DNA from: Gracilariopsis chorda
Lineage: Eukaryota; Rhodophyta; Florideophyceae; Gracilariales; Gracilariaceae
Length of the DNA stretch: 64,000 nt
Direction of reading: 5' to 3'
Assembly: GCA_003194525.1 (NCBI GenBank)
Contig: NBIV01000104.1
Coordinates: forward strand, 186,001-250,000
Below, in pieces: positions 8,566-21,235 of the stretch. The notes beneath the pieces are model-generated. The model made no database searches and was not told the origin of the DNA. It worked only from the letters and a program-made list of their open reading frames with translations. The position numbers and the translations under genes were made by a program. Position 1 is the stretch's first letter. The number at the start of each line of letters is the position of its first letter.

Positions 8566-11500
8566 ATGGCTCAACCATCCGAGTTTGAGCCGGCCATCTT
8601 CAGGGAGATTCGGGCCGTGCTCAATGAACGCGTCATGTACATCGACGGAGCAATGGGTACCATGATCCAGCGCTACAAGCTCAAAGAACCAGACTTTCGG
8701 GGTGAACGTTACAAGAACCACTCCCATGACCTTCAGGGAAACAACGACATTTTGTCAATCACACGTCCAGATATCATTCAAGAGATTCACGAACAGTACC
8801 TGGAAGCCGGCTCCGATTTTCTCGAGACCAACACGTTTTCTGGTACTAGAATTGCACAAGCTGATTACCAGCTTGATACGGAACAGGACGTGTACGATAT
8901 CAACTTTTACAGTGTGAAAATCGCTAAACGGGCTTGCGAAAAGTATGAACAAATGGATGGTAGACCTCGCTATGTATGCGGTGCAATTGGACCGACAAAT
9001 CGCACACTCAGTATTTCCCCGGATGTCAATGATCCTTCTTTCAGAAATATTACGTTTAACGAAGTAGTTGATGCGTACTACGAACAAGTGCACGCACTTG
9101 TTGAAGGTGGAGCTGACGTACTACTCGTCGAAACCATTTTTGACACACTCAATGCAAAGGCTGCAATCTTTGCAATCGACAAGTACTTTGATGAGAATCC
9201 TGAACATGAACGCACACCCATCTTCATTTCGGGTACTATTGTTGACATGAGTGGAAGGACACTCTCCGGGCAGACTACAGAGGCCTTCTGGACATCTGTT
9301 TCTCACGCGAAGCCCATGGCTATTGGACTGAACTGTGCCTTGGGTGCGAAAGATATGCGACAGTACATAGAGCGTTTAGGGCGATGCTCAGATGCATACA
9401 TTATATGCTACCCTAACGCAGGTCTCCCCAACGCCATGGGTGGGTATGATCAAACCGGCCCAGAGATGGCTGCCGAACTGGAGCCATTTTCGAAGAGGCG
9501 CCTCTGTAACATTGTTGGTGGTTGCTGCGGTTCCACACCTGCTCATATCAAATCGATCGTTGACACCTTCAGCAAAGTCGCTCCAAAATCACCACCACAG
9601 CCGTTACCGGAGATGATGAGACTGTCAGGCCTCGAGCAATTCACACTTGATCCAGCTCTTGTTCGCTTTGTCAATGTTGGTGAACGATGCAATGTTGCTG
9701 GCTCTATGTTCTTCAAGAAACAAGTTTTAGCTGGGAAATATGAGAAAATGCAGGAAATCGCACTGAAGCAGGTTAACAATGGAGCACAAGTGCTCGATAT
9801 CAATTTTGACGAGGGTTTATTAGATTCTCATGCGGTCATGAGGAAGTTTTGTAATTTGTTAGCTACCGAACCAGACGTCGCCAAGGTCCCGTTCATGATT
9901 GACTCTTCGAAGTTTGGTGTCGTTGAGCAAGGACTACAATGCATCCAAGGCAAATGCATTGTGAACTCTATTTCTCTTAAAGTGGGAGTAGATGAGTTCA
10001 TTCGTCACGCAAAGCTTGTGAAACGCTATGGAGCTGCAGTAGTCGTTATGGCTTTCGATGAATATGGGCAAGCGGCAACCCGGGATGAGAAAGTCAGAAT
10101 ATGCTCAAGGGCATACAAGATCCTTGTGGAAGATGTGAAGTTCAATCCAAACGATATCATCTTCGACCCCAACATTCTCACTGTTGCCACTGGTATAGAG
10201 GAACACAACAACTATGCCAAAGACTTTTTCGAGGCTACGAGAATTATCAAAGACACCTTACCCCACTGCCACATCTCTGGAGGAGTTTCAAACATATCTT
10301 TCTCTTTCAGAGGGAACAACGCACTGCGTGAAGCGATGCATTCTGCATTCCTGTTTCACGGAATCTCAAACGGAATGGACATGGGTATTGTCAACGCGGG
10401 CATCATCCCAGTGTATTCCGATATTCCAGAAAATCTCCTAAACCTCATCGAAGACGTCCTGCTGAACCGGAAAGCAGAGGCCACCGAGAACCTTCTCGAG
10501 TTTTCGCTCAATATGGACAAGAAGAGCTCCCTCGGAGCAGGCAATGATGCAGACAAAAACAAATGGCGTGAACTTCCGGTCAATCAACGACTGTCGCATG
10601 CTTTGGTGAAGGGGATCGATGAGTTTGTCAATGGAGACGTAGAAGAAGCTCGTCAAGCAGCGGATAAGCCACTGAGTGTTATTGAGGGCCCGCTTATGGA
10701 TGGAATGAACATTGTAGGTGATCTTTTTGGTGCTGGGAAGATGTTTCTTCCACAAGTTATCAAGTCTGCTCGTGTTATGAAGAAAGCTGTTGCTGTTCTG
10801 ATTCCGTACATGGAAGCAGAAAAAGAGGCCCGAATTGCAGAGGCTGCGGCCAGAGGAGAAGTGGCTTCGGAGGACGACATGTATGCCGGTACAATGGTGA
10901 TAGCTACCGTTAAAGGGGATGTACATGATATCGGAAAGAACATTGTAGCCGTTGTGTTGGGATGCAACAACTACAGAGTCGTTGACCTTGGAGTCATGTG
11001 CCCGTGTGATAAGATTATCGACGCGGCACGAGAGCACAATGCTGATGTGATTGGCCTATCTGGGCTCATCACTCCTTCACTCGACGAGATGGTTTACGTT
11101 GCTGCAAGACTTGACAAGGAGAAAATGAAAATTCCCCTTCTCATTGGTGGTGCTACAACGTCAAAAATGCACACTGCTGTGAAAGTTGCACCTCGTTACA
11201 ACGCTCCCACGGTTCACGTGCTCGATGCCTCTCGCGCTGTTACGGTTGTGTCCTCGTTGCTAGACGAAAACAACAACGAAGATTTCGTCGAGGACATTGC
11301 AGAAGAATATGAGGAGCTCCGTGAGGAACACTATGCAGGGTTGGAAGAACGAAAGTATATCGATTTGAAGGAAGCGCGTAGGCGCAAACTGCGAATCGAC
11401 TTCACCGGATCTGAACCACCTGCATGTAGACCTGGATTCTTGGGTGTGAAGGTGCTGCGAGAGTATCCGTTAGAGGATCTCCTTTCATACATTGACTGGA

Positions 11501-12387
11501 ACCCTTTCTTCCAAACGTGGCAATTGCGGGGTAAGTATCCCAACAGAGGCTATCCGAAGATCTTTAACGATGAAACCGTGGGAGCAGAAGCAAAGAAGTT
11601 ATATGATGAAGCTCAAGGCATTCTGGCGGACTACATAGAGAACAAGAAGCTCACTGCAAATGGGGTTCTGGGCTTCTTTCCTGCAAACGCGGTCAATGAT
11701 GACGATATCGAAGTCTACTCTCCCGAAGATAATGAGAGTAGGTGTAACCCAATCGAGATGTTCCGCACACTGCGCCAACAAGCCGAAAAAGAGGACGACG
11801 AAGCGCCATATCTAGCCATGTCTGACTTTGTCGCTCCGAAGGCAACCGGTCTGAAGGACTACATTGGCATGTTTGCTGTTGGTATCTTCGGGGCCGAGGA
11901 TCAAATCGCCAAGTACAAGGCGGCTCTGGATGACTACAGGGTTATCATGTGCGAAGCGCTGGCAGACCGCCTCGCGGAGGCGTTCGCTGAGAAACTGCAC
12001 GAGGATGTGAGGAATAAGCTCGATTTCTGGGGGTACACTCAAGGAAACGAGAAACTCAGCACTGAGGATCTTATAAAGATTCGGTACAATGGTATTCGAC
12101 CCGCGCCGGGCTATCCATCCCAGCCTGACCATACCGAAAAAATTGCAATGTGGAACTTGTTGGAAGCCGAAGCAAACGCGGATCTTCGGCTGACTGAAAG
12201 CCTTGCAATGCTTCCGGCGGCGGCGGTGTCGGGCCTCTACTTTGCACACGAAAAGTCGCAGTACTTCGCCGTTGGTAAGATTACCAAAGAACAGGCGACA
12301 GAGTACGGTGAAATTCGGAAGGGGTGGACTACCTCGAAGACGGAGAAGTGGCTACGTCCGATTCTTTCATACGATACGGATGTGTAG
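8566..12387 (+). CDS. metH: Cobalamin-dependent methionine synthase
   Basis: A 1273-residue intron-free protein; ATG 8566 sits in an ACCATGG context. Domains in order: homocysteine-binding barrel (about 15-345, zinc ligands in GLNCALGA and GGCCGSTP), pterin-binding barrel (about 365-640, [10 protein letters not shown] and IDSSKF), cobalamin cap and B12 domain (about 670-930, with [11 protein letters not shown] carrying the cobalt-ligand histidine, and [11 protein letters not shown]), and the reactivation domain (about 960-1270, [12 protein letters not shown] binding S-adenosylmethionine, ending [18 protein letters not shown]). Length equals E. coli MetH and human MTR. It methylates homocysteine with 5-methyltetrahydrofolate, linking folate and methionine cycles, in the cytosol. 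All key motifs are present, so it should be functional and implies B12 uptake by the organism. Confidence 0.98.
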   Translation: MAQPSEFEPAIFREIRAVLNERVMYIDGAMGTMIQRYKLKEPDFRGERYKNHSHDLQGNNDILSITRPDIIQEIHEQYLEAGSDFLETNTFSGTRIAQADYQLDTEQDVYDINFYSVKIAKRACEKYEQMDGRPRYVCGAIGPTNRTLSISPDVNDPSFRNITFNEVVDAYYEQVHALVEGGADVLLVETIFDTLNAKAAIFAIDKYFDENPEHERTPIFISGTIVDMSGRTLSGQTTEAFWTSVSHAKPMAIGLNCALGAKDMRQYIERLGRCSDAYIICYPNAGLPNAMGGYDQTGPEMAAELEPFSKRRLCNIVGGCCGSTPAHIKSIVDTFSKVAPKSPPQPLPEMMRLSGLEQFTLDPALVRFVNVGERCNVAGSMFFKKQVLAGKYEKMQEIALKQVNNGAQVLDINFDEGLLDSHAVMRKFCNLLATEPDVAKVPFMIDSSKFGVVEQGLQCIQGKCIVNSISLKVGVDEFIRHAKLVKRYGAAVVVMAFDEYGQAATRDEKVRICSRAYKILVEDVKFNPNDIIFDPNILTVATGIEEHNNYAKDFFEATRIIKDTLPHCHISGGVSNISFSFRGNNALREAMHSAFLFHGISNGMDMGIVNAGIIPVYSDIPENLLNLIEDVLLNRKAEATENLLEFSLNMDKKSSLGAGNDADKNKWRELPVNQRLSHALVKGIDEFVNGDVEEARQAADKPLSVIEGPLMDGMNIVGDLFGAGKMFLPQVIKSARVMKKAVAVLIPYMEAEKEARIAEAAARGEVASEDDMYAGTMVIATVKGDVHDIGKNIVAVVLGCNNYRVVDLGVMCPCDKIIDAAREHNADVIGLSGLITPSLDEMVYVAARLDKEKMKIPLLIGGATTSKMHTAVKVAPRYNAPTVHVLDASRAVTVVSSLLDENNNEDFVEDIAEEYEELREEHYAGLEERKYIDLKEARRRKLRIDFTGSEPPACRPGFLGVKVLREYPLEDLLSYIDWNPFFQTWQLRGKYPNRGYPKIFNDETVGAEAKKLYDEAQGILADYIENKKLTANGVLGFFPANAVNDDDIEVYSPEDNESRCNPIEMFRTLRQQAEKEDDEAPYLAMSDFVAPKATGLKDYIGMFAVGIFGAEDQIAKYKAALDDYRVIMCEALADRLAEAFAEKLHEDVRNKLDFWGYTQGNEKLSTEDLIKIRYNGIRPAPGYPSQPDHTEKIAMWNLLEAEANADLRLTESLAMLPAAAVSGLYFAHEKSQYFAVGKITKEQATEYGEIRKGWTTSKTEKWLRPILSYDTDV

Positions 12388-12649
12388 ACAGTTCTGACTC
12401 CGGACTCCTTAGAGCTGGAAAGCTGTGGACGTCATCATTGTCTTCCTGAAGGGCAGCTTTTTTTGTACTCTCAAGAGCTTGCCTTTTGCCTATCTACGCT
12501 GCGACTTTTGCCTATCTCAACAACTCGTTCTGCAGCGAAAGAAAGAAGTTACACCCTTTAGTACAAGTGACGCACAGAGCAACACCAAACGTCACAAACA
12601 TGCTCAGGAAGAATGAGTGGTGCACCATTTGACTACATTTCGAATAAAA

Positions 12650-12799
12650 TGCCATTCAAAATTGTCCTTACAGTGAAGTTGAATGCATTTAAATACTTTC
12701 AAATTACTCCAATTAAAGCATTTAAGGCATTCAAATGGTAGAAATAAGACAGCATTCGAAATCATGACCCCATTCAAATGGTTTGTAAATCAAGCATTC
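12650..12799. repeat. CATTCAA-rich motif cluster, left part
   Basis: About five copies of CATTC[AG]AA or its complement fall within 150 bp (near 12653, 12679, 12729, 12753, 12770), two as CATTCAAATGG. The cluster continues at 13759 beyond the inserted solo LTR. Dense short repeats near an hAT fragment could be subterminal transposase-binding repeats; that link is inference. Confidence 0.45.
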
Positions 12800-13758
12800 T
12801 GTCGGTCGCGAAATTGGTAGAATGTTCCAGCACTGCTGGAACACACGTGTAGAGTGCTCCAGCAGTGTCTGGAGCATTCTAAGCTTCGCTGGCCAAGAAT
12901 TACCACTGTATTTCGGTGATGCAGGCACCAGTTGCTAAATTACTATTGTTAACTGTGCAGCTCCAGAGGCTTCTGGAAGCCAATGGAGTAACCTAAACGC
13001 ACACACGAGTAAGTAGAAAGTAGTAATGCGTTTTTGTGTTGTTTTGCATGCTTTTTGACTCTATTAAAGGGCGAGTTGAGTCTCGGACTTCGGTCTGGAA
13101 TCATCTCAAAAAGAACCACATCTAAAATTCCTCACCCTCACAACTGTCTCAACTTTTACTATCAACCATCAACCCTCAACCGAACTTAGTGAGGCACTTG
13201 CCGCTTTTTGTATACTTGGGGTGGGGCATTATCGTCGCTGAGACCGGTTGAAGCGCTCTTGGCGTAGACGGGAGACGGCTAGTGTGTACCAAAGGCGCTT
13301 TGGTCGTCTGTGAGCCCCCACCAGAGCTTTGCTCGGATAACGGTCACAGTCGAAAGATCTGGTGGGTGAAAGCATATCCGGCTGTTAGTAGCTCTCATTT
13401 GGAAGCCCTGCAAGGATTGAACGCTCCTGTTTCTGGTTGGTGCACAAGTGGGTATGCTGCAGAAATCACTTCACATCTGGAGTGTCTTACTGGAAGCCGG
13501 GAGTCTGAATCCTAGTGACCCTTGAAATAATTCTTGGGTTGTGCGCCGTTTCAAAAAGTATCAAGAAGTTTGTATTTGGATTGAGCCTTGTGCTCTCCTA
13601 TTGTATTTTTTTTATCGTTGCAGGTTGAGTCCTTTTGTTCCCTGCATTGGTTGTTCGTTTCATCTTTTTGTAGCTTCGAGCTACGAGGAATACCTTTTTC
13701 AGGCTAATTTTTCATTTATTTTGGCCCCCTGCGTGACTGTCTCGTGTTGGCCCCCACA
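12800..13758 (-). mobile_element. Solo LTR of the Ty3/gypsy family, inverted
   Basis: A 959 bp diverged copy of the LTRs at 26525 and 32204, in reverse orientation: it starts TGTCGG and ends CCCCCACA. Matching landmarks include the AATGTTCCAG block, CTGTGAGCCCC and the region before GTGCGCCGTTTC. It is flanked by CATTC on the left and GATTC on the right, a 5 bp target duplication with one mismatch, as expected for recombination between two LTRs of an old insertion. The element landed inside the CATTCAA cluster. Confidence 0.85.
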
Positions 13759-14394
13759 GATTCAAACATCATCAATCATTCAAATGCAGAAAATTTTGGA
13801 CGCTTTGAATGGAAAACAGCTGCAAACGTTTAAAATTTCAAACTCAACCTTACCGCACAAGATGCGTATTTACAACTACGCATGCCACCTCCAAACAATA
13901 CCAGTTTCTTATGGTTTCCACAACTTTCCCATACTTTGCAACGATGTCGGTCTTATTGAGTAACTTAAACTCTCAAACTCCAACAACTCTTAACAGCATA
14001 AATGCCACCCATGATGTGCAAATCACAAACAATTTAGATAATGATAAGAACACCATATGGTTGTGTTTGAGGGGATTGTCTAACTGCAAAATCAAGATAG
14101 ATAAAAGCTATAACAACAGACCTGATCATCTTAAGCCAAAACATAGAACTGTTTCTAATCGTACCAAAAAAACAGGTTCAACCAAGCACCACCTTCAAGT
14201 CAAAATTATAAAATAAAACCCATTGTTCTTGCGAACAACTTCACAAATATATCATGAATTGAATTTGGCTCGTTTGGTCATAAAACATTTTTTACCATTC
14301 AATATCATTCAATGTCCTGAGTTTAGACGTTTAATTTCTATAATTGATCATTGCAATGAAATTAATACATCTATTATTACCAAAAACAAGGAAA
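13759..14394 (+). pseudogene. hAT-like transposase remnant
   Basis: AT-rich sequence with more CATTCAA motifs at its left end. Around 14260-14390 the plus strand encodes ELNLARLVIKHFLPFNIIQC followed by a PEFRRLI segment, resembling the conserved hAT block where a helix is followed by PFxxVExPxFRxL. No catalytic region follows; the piece stops at the GC hairpins where the Helitron may begin. Degraded and incomplete; the assignment rests on one block. Confidence 0.4.
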
Positions 14395-14445
14395 AACGGC
14401 CTTCGGCTGCAGACGGCGCTTCGCGCCGCGGCCAAAAGTTTGCAT
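14395..14445 (-). repeat. GC-rich double hairpin, candidate Helitron 3' end
   Basis: Two short GC-rich palindromic modules, GGCCTTCGGC and GGCGCTTCGCGCC, lie 50 bp beyond the stop codon of the Helitron helicase frame. Helitrons carry a GC-rich hairpin just inside a CTRR 3' end; I do not find a clean CTRR after it on the minus strand. A related pair occurs at 35396-35443. Confidence 0.45.
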
Positions 14446-14494
14446 ACGATATCCGCAGAAATGTTGGTTCACGCATAAACTAAACTATCTCAAA

Positions 14495-17400
14495 CTAATA
14501 ATGCCCCTCTACAAAGTCAACAGCTTCTTGTACAACAGGGTTTTTGATGTTCACCGGCATTGGATGGAAATCATGCGCATTTCGGGGCGTCTCGTCTTCA
14601 TTGTGCAGCAGTAACACATCATCAGATGTTCTCACACGCGAACATCCAACATAGACCTGACCCAGCGAAAAAACGTTTGTTCAAAAGTCAATTATCATTT
14701 TCTTCAGCGTTTTTTTTTTCGCTTTATGCACATTTGCTGCAAATGCCAATCTGATGGGAAACTGTCGACGTTTGATTTTCACATCTGCAAACTCGAAAAC
14801 AAAGAAAATGCGGTGCAGTAGAAGGCTTTGATGAATTTCCCCATGTTCATCAATGCCCGAAAGTCGAATCACTCTGCGAGAAATGCTGGTAACGATAAAC
14901 ATCTTTCCATTCAGCAAGTGCGGATGAAGTAGATTTCGAATCTCCATAACAAGAACACCCTACTTCAGTTTCAAATGGTGGTGCGGGACTCCAGTTGGAG
15001 CGTAATTATACATCAGTTTAGGTCCAATAATACTATTTGTGTGAAAGTTTTGATCGGTTGACCCTCGGTTGGGAACGATCGTCGTCGCAGACTCCAAGTC
15101 AAACATCCTTCCTGGGAAATAGTCCGATGCGTTCTGGTTATTTTCCTCCACTAATTGGTTTTCTGGCACAACAATCAATCACCCAAAGCTCGCAAGAGTA
15201 CCATGGAAGCTGCCGTAGGAGACTCACTGGAATAAAACGAATTGTCCATCCCTTTCGGAGAGATTTCTCATTCTTGGAACCACTGGAAGCAGTTGCATAT
15301 AGTCGTCTGCCATAACTACGACCATGCCTCCAAAGTCTTTCATAAAGTTTCTTAAGTCCTTCAGTACGGTGTTCACAATCTCGAAGAGCATCTTTGGGCA
15401 CATTGAAGCTTCATCAATTACCAGCAAGACATTCTTTCATACTAGTTCTGCTCTCTGTGATCATGGTCCGTACTTGGAAAGTGTCCAACGCTCTCTACTC
15501 TGCGAATCTTTGTTTTCATCAACTCCCAATCAATTCAAACTATGCAAAGTTCTTCCGCCATCATATAGAGCAACAGCAATAACTGTCGTAGCTGTCATCT
15601 GCACCAATAGGCCTTTGTGCTCAACAATATCTCTCAGCAAAGATAGGAGATAGGTCTTCCCTGTCCCCGCTCGTCCTTGTAAAAAGAAAACGCTTCCGTC
15701 TGTGTTGCGTCTTTCAAGCTCTCCCATTCTCTCTCCGCATTGTATTTCTCTCATATTTTTGTCAAGAACTTGCTTCTGGCCTTCTTTCAGATCATCATAT
15801 CGCTCTTTTGACCTTCACCTCGACCTCGAAGAAGAGCTGCGACGTAAGCCAGCTTGTTCCCCTGCTAATTGCAGTTTGCTCTCTCTGAGATGAAGTTGTG
15901 ATACAGTATGATGAAAGAAGGGATCATTTCTGATAAGTCGACCTCCACGTCTGTCCGAAATCTCAATGATTCTTCGAAGTAGTTCTTCTGTTCTTTGTGC
16001 TCTGTTTCCCTCGGTTATATCTGCAGTTAGAGCTCGTTCGTGCTTTTCAATCACATTTTTAGGATTTACCCCTTGTTGAAAGGAAATGACGACCAAATAG
16101 AGCAGCTCAGCAGGAGTAGAATGGTATCTTACTGCCTCATTAAAAGCCTTTTCGTACTCTTCACCATGGATATATAGTCCATGGGCTACTATGCTTCTCT
16201 ATAAGTTGAGTAGGATTCGCTCCCAACACGCTTCGGATCATCAAAGGAGCTGAATGCAGAGTTCAGAAGCAATATTCGAAGAGCGACGAGTTCGGCATTT
16301 GCGTGAGAAGAAAATCTAAATCGAGTCACAGTTCGATCATTTTCGGATCGCTGCAAGACGTACATTCGAGGACTTCCTCCATCCCAAATGGAGCCAGACT
16401 CCGGTACAGAGCGGGGTAGCTTATCGTATACACTTACATTCTCGTAGTATGTCATGTAGTCCAACTCCATGTACCGAAAGGGTCGTTTGAAATATCTTTC
16501 CAGCAAGGAAGACTTCAGACGTGTAGGCAGTCTTACATTTCGAACCAAAACCTGTCGCTCTCCACGGAGATGTATGTCAAGTGCCTGTACAGCTGGATTT
16601 ATGACAACATGCCTAAACTCAAAGAGGTTCCATGCAGCTTCAACCGCGCCCACCATTCTCGCTTTCATGTACGCCCTGATCCCATTTTGAAGCATGTCCC
16701 TCTGTGCACTTGATTGGCTTTCCGTTCGACTTGATACAACCAAATCCTGTTCTTTAGCACTCTTGAAAGCAAACTTCATCAGGTTTGCTACAGCGCTGCC
16801 CCTTTTGGGTCCTTTCAACATTGATTTGAGCCTTGTACTTCATTGTGAGATCTGGATTGTAGGGAACCACTTTCAAATCTTCTGTCCTTCTTCTTCGGTA
16901 GGTCACTCGGTTTTTGTACTCATTTATCTTTGTTTCAGCCATAATTTCTTGTCGCTCATACCCAAATCTTCATCCCATGTCAGAGGTACGACCACTGCAA
17001 TATGGAAAGTGTTTGTGCATATTGAATTTCTTCACCAATTTTCGGAGTTCCTGGTCCTCAGTCGAGTCACCCCGAGGCAGTTTGGCTTCGATCAAACTGT
17101 CAATGATCTCAGGATCTTCAATCATGCCCCCCTCCAACCAAAGAAGAATGTGATGATGTGGAGTATTTCTCTCCTGGAACTTACGTTTAGAGGCAATGCC
17201 TATGCATTTCAAGCCAAAGAGCTTTTCTAAATTATTCCGTAAGTCCTTCATGATTGAATTTGCATACTGGTTGTACACCCTTGCAATAAGATCTGGCCTA
17301 TCAAAAGGACGGCTTCTGTCTCCCTGTGGAGAAAACGCTCCGGTGTTTTCGTTGTCCATACTAATCCTTTTCATCTCTTCCTGCCATACGTTCATTGTGA

Positions 17401-19100
17401 CTGTGACGAAAAGTGTCGGAGAGCGCAGTCGAGCGACCATTGCTTGCACATTCAGTCGTTTTTGTCTCCAGTACACCGGAGAGTTTTTGTGATTACCTGG
17501 AAGGAAGAGTTTACCGGGAGGGCCAAGTTCATCTGTTCCGGTAGGGGTTCCAGTCCGCAGCTCCAGTTCTTAAACCATCCTCATCTGTTCTGTTTCCAAG
17601 TAATGAAGTCTCAAGTCTTCAATGTTTGTGCTAGTACGAAACAACCGTTGCTGAAGAAGAGTACTGGAATTTAGCAGCATATTATCAGTGTACAGTCTTC
17701 GCTTAGAGTATTCTGCCCATGTTAGGCTCCTTTCTTCTCGGTTGTTCGTATCCCTTGATGAAATATATGTCTCTTTATCATAAGGGGCATGACCTTCACC
17801 GTAGGGGTAGAGCAGTGGGAAACCTCCCTGCTCAGCGTCCATTGAATCAGGCTTCCAACGCTTGTACTTGACAACTCGACGTCGAAGATTTCCTGTTGAC
17901 ATGTGTTGGGATTCTCTTCCGCCTACCAGGTAGGCGACTGGGGCTTCCAACCTGAACAGTCCACTTGGCTCTACGACGAAAGCTCTCATTGCAAGAGGTC
18001 GGCCACGGCTGTCTTCTGGTAACGGTCCTGCACCAGAGCTCACCTCGATTCGGGCTTCATGGGCACCTGAATAATTCCGGACAACTACTCTTTCCTGAAT
18101 AGCGTCTGCAGAGATGTCCAGAGTAGACTCGTCCGCGTTTGAACTCCTGCCAACACTTTCGTCTGGTCTGAACAAATTTCTATATCTCTGTCGGACAATA
18201 TCTGTTCTTAGTTGCATGAGATCGTACAACTTTGGAACCAAGTATCGAATATTCGGGTTAGACACCATTCGTCTTGTGAAAAAAGAAGAGTAATCCCGTG
18301 AATTAAGACTGGGAGGACCTTCGGACCACAAATGTGTGTAGTGCACGTCCTGGCCTAAAACAAAAAAAAAACACATTACCTTAAAATCGACGAGATGACA
18401 GACCTCTACCCCGAGCGTACTTCGTATTCATGAATGTTACAACGGGGGCAAATAACACATTTAAGTGTGTTGGTAGCGTTTGAAAAGAACGCAAGGGATA
18501 GATGTGTTCAAGTTGCAAATTAGTATGCACTCGTCTGAAAGAAACTCCAAGCGATCTGGAGCTTTTATATCCACAGCATGATCATTTGTTCTTTGCACCA
18601 AGCAGAACTGCGCCACAATATTTACACATACGAATACGAAGTACCCATCCCGAATCTTTGAGATGAAACCGAGGTGCTGGATGGCCGTTTGCACCGCACG
18701 TTCCACAACACGCTTGAATTAGGCCAGTGCTTTGTTGATACTCTGGATATGAAGAGCTTTGACGGGCGAGGCCTTGACGAATATTTTTTGCCTTTGCATC
18801 CTAGACATATTTTGCTCCATAGTGAATGCCTTGGCGAGGTCTCCCAGCGAACCGCATAACCGTCCTATCTCGTTCCTCTTGAATGCAAGAAGAATGAGAG
18901 GAGTTCAAGTAAATCTCTTCAGGGTTATGAGGTTCCATAACATTTTGAGGAAGCTCGGTTCTAGTTCCTAATTCCACCTGTGCAAGCTCATCGGTTATGT
19001 CTCGATGATACACGGGCTGTATATTCTCTCATGCACGACTGCCTGCTCCTGACCAGCGATCACCACGTCGTGATGGTGGTCGATGCGAAAAAGAAGTCAT
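14495..19100 (-). pseudogene. Helitron Rep/helicase gene, decayed (left copy)
   Basis: Minus-strand Helitron coding region. From the start side: an N-terminal domain starting at 19100 with a zinc-knuckle region (19100 to about 18480), an intron ending TTTTAG at 18356-18355, then HLWSEGPPSLNSRDYSSFF (18354 on), the Rep domain with the PHHHILLWLEGG histidine motif (about 17150) and YNQYANSI tyrosine region (about 17270), EAAWNLFEF, a PIF1-type helicase with Walker A GRAGTGKT (about 15670) and Walker B VIDEAS (about 15420), the TGVPHHHLKLK block (about 14980), and a C-terminus with GQVYVGCSRVRTSDD, stop at 14495. Breaks include in-frame TGA (about 19031), TAA (about 17570), TGA (about 16970) and frame changes around 16800 and 15000-15800. 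Dead as a transposase gene. Confidence 0.88.
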
Positions 19101-19435
19101 GTCGGACTGCGACAACCGGAAAGAGATTGAGAGATTTAGTTATCACTTTTCGATGGAACATGTACCGTCTCTGCCCCTTAAGTAGAAAACTGGTGTTGCA
19201 CAATAGTTCCCCGCCTGACATACACGTGTATATATTGTCTTCATTGTTTCAAGATGTTCCTGCCACCAGCAGTACCTTGATAGATTACATACGTAGTACT
19301 TTACTAAGTACATATACATTAACGTTTTACTCGGTCTTGGTTTCAGACGTCAATACATATGGAGTACGATTTACCTACGTACGCACCGTATAACTAATTC
19401 ATATTCTTGTTACAGCGTTCTAAGTTCGTAGAACA

Positions 19436-19580
19436 GTGTGGCCTACGTATGCTCTACATAGATTAAAACTATTATTGTTCGAAGGATATACGTTTGCAGT
19501 ACTGTGCAGCCTACGTATGCACTATGTAGACTATAACTATTTTGTTAGAAGGATATACGTATGTTGTACTATACTTTGTT
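19436..19580. repeat. 68 bp direct repeats, left array
   Basis: Two consecutive units start GCCTACGTATG at 19441 and 19509, exactly 68 bp apart, each with an AACTATT core and GGATATACGT. They lie between the divergent Helitron gene and the 125-codon ORF. The related right array has four to five units with the same period. Confidence 0.8.
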
Positions 19581-19748
19581 TATTTTGTTCTTTGAATAGG
19601 ATCAGTTTCTATTCTACCTATTGTCTAATGTGCTGACAATTTTGTAAATAAGCTAGAACGTACCCTAAAGTTTCAGAAGACTCTTCTCCAAGCACCCACC
19701 TACAATTTATTGCACTCTACTTCTTCATTTCCACTATCGTCTAACACG

Positions 19749-20126
19749 ATGGCCGATATGTCCCAAACAGAGGTTCGCTACCTAGAAATATGCTGTTTGC
19801 GTGACCGTAAGGATGCTACTGTACTGCGCTTGGGCGTATTTTTAGAAAATTTGTGCATAACACAGACTGCATTAAAGCACCTTCGTCTACACCGCTGCAA
19901 TGTCAATTGGTTTTTTCGAGAAGAGATTCTGTGCTCTACTGGCCTGAAGATCGACATCGTGTTCAGGGAGTTGGAAGAATACGGCCTGATTGGACGCAAC
20001 AAGGATTTTCCTGTTCGCTGTTCATCAGAGGTATTCAAGTGTGAGACGGGTTCAACGAGGCTGATAAGAGGTAGGGCTGTTGAGAGTGACATATCATACA
20101 CGTGCTCGACCGATGCGTGCCAGTAG
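19749..20126 (+). CDS. Helitron-associated 125-residue protein of unknown function (left copy)
   Basis: A 125-residue ORF starting MADMSQTE and ending YTCSTDACQ, transcribed away from the Helitron gene. A homologue of identical length lies in the second copy at 24810-24433, with about 64 percent identity by eye and no gaps. Conserved blocks are RYL, RKDA, NVN-FF-EEILCS, K-ID and ESD-SYTCSTD-CQ. I recognise no domain, signal peptide or membrane segment. Both copies are intact although the neighbouring Helitron genes are broken, so it may have been kept by selection or be short enough to escape damage. An upstream in-frame ATG at 19710 would add 13 residues but is not shared. Confidence 0.6.
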   Translation: MADMSQTEVRYLEICCLRDRKDATVLRLGVFLENLCITQTALKHLRLHRCNVNWFFREEILCSTGLKIDIVFRELEEYGLIGRNKDFPVRCSSEVFKCETGSTRLIRGRAVESDISYTCSTDACQ

Positions 20127-20234
20127 GGCAAGTTCTTTGACTACCATTGGCTAGTCGTTTGGAGGGAATTAAATGTGCGTTCTTTGATGCATTCTAAGGG
20201 TTCAACTTGCTCGTTTTCAGAGCAATCCTTAGGT

Positions 20235-21029
20235 GGGTTAGAATAGATGAGGCAAGAGATTTGAATTCTGAAGAATTTCCGCCTTTTTAATGACATGTGT
20301 CACATACTATTTCGTGTGTTAGAAGGAATTTCATGACATGTTTTATTGATATCAGAACTTTAGACCGTTTCTATGGGAGGAAGTAACTACAACTGTCGCT
20401 GGTACGCTAGTTTTCAACGTGCAAGCACAACTTCGTGCGGCCGCTGCATGCTCAATTTGACAATAAAGGCTTGTTGCATGATGTGCTTAAAGCAGTTGCG
20501 CGCACTGTACGTGCTCATAGAGCATCGCGGGCCAGAACTACCTCAGCCACCACGCGTGGTCAACATGTACTGGCAAACGATGTACAATGTGGGGCTATCT
20601 GGGCCGACGCACTTTGCAGAGGTGAGTTGCGTGGCGACAAAGCCCACGAAAGTTGAGGCGAAGCACCGGATCCAGTTTTACTGCACGCTGAAGATCGTGA
20701 TGGACGATATGAAGCGACATAGAAGACATACCGGGGCATTTAGTGCACTATATGGTGCAGCGGAATAGTAATTCGAATGCTCCGCTTGTCGATTAGCACA
20801 TGCAGGTGTAGAGGCCGCGGTATGGTGGGGTTTGGGCGATGTGCGAGGTTGGGTGCAGCGAACGATTGTCACAGAGCCGTGCTGCAGATGCTTCCAGTGG
20901 CGCGATGCCGCATTGGACAATGGTGATGGCAGATAACACACAGGGCCAAAGCGCGCCATGGCTTGCCTGCCACCCTGCTCACGTTCGTACTGGGTGATGC
21001 GCGTGTCGTATTTGCTCAATAAAAATGAA
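20235..21029. other. Unassigned region between Helitron arms
   Basis: Contains an open frame of 131 codons at 20373-20768 (plus) with a CGRCML/CCMMC cysteine-rich start and no family I recognise; it could be a small unknown gene or chance. Nothing else supported. Confidence 0.3.
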
Positions 21030-21235
21030 TGGTACTTTGAATGCATTTGTTCGTTTCACTGCCCTCTTACCTAGCCATTCGAATGGAAGACAGCGGTTGA
21101 ATGGTTAGTCTCTTTAACCATTCGAATGATTCAAAACAATTAAATCCTCAATCATTCAAACTCCTGTCAAATTGACTGCCATTCAAATTACATTGGCCCG
21201 TAACCAGTTAAACTTTGAATAGTGATTGAATGGAA
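21030..21235. repeat. CATTCAA-rich motif cluster, right part
   Basis: At least eight CATTC[AG]AA or complementary TTGAATG motifs in about 200 bp, including two CCATTCGAATG forms near 21074 and 21118. The same motif fills 12650-12799 and 13759-13800. Likely short subterminal repeats of an hAT-like element; inference. Confidence 0.45.

Larger units (their letters stand above)
14395..20234 (-). mobile_element. Helitron, left copy (approximate ends)
   Basis: Extends from the GC hairpins beyond the helicase stop to the point where similarity to the inverted second copy ends (20234). It includes the Rep/helicase pseudogene, the 68 bp repeats and the divergent 125-codon ORF. Neither end was confirmed by TC or CTRR termini, so the boundaries are inferred. 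Confidence 0.55.
18167..20234. repeat. Inverted repeat arm 1 (pairs with 24325-26524)
   Basis: This arm holds the first Helitron exons, the 68 bp repeats and the 125-codon ORF; the same items appear in reverse order and orientation at 24325-26524, with about 4.1 kb between. Inner similarity stops at CCTTAGGT (20234); the outer end of the second arm is cut by the LTR element. The N-terminal Helitron protein is about 90 percent identical between arms by eye. Confidence 0.85.

Noticed and set aside
10438..11037. 199-codon frame antisense to metH
   Set aside because: Shadow of a strongly conserved coding region; no start context or domain.
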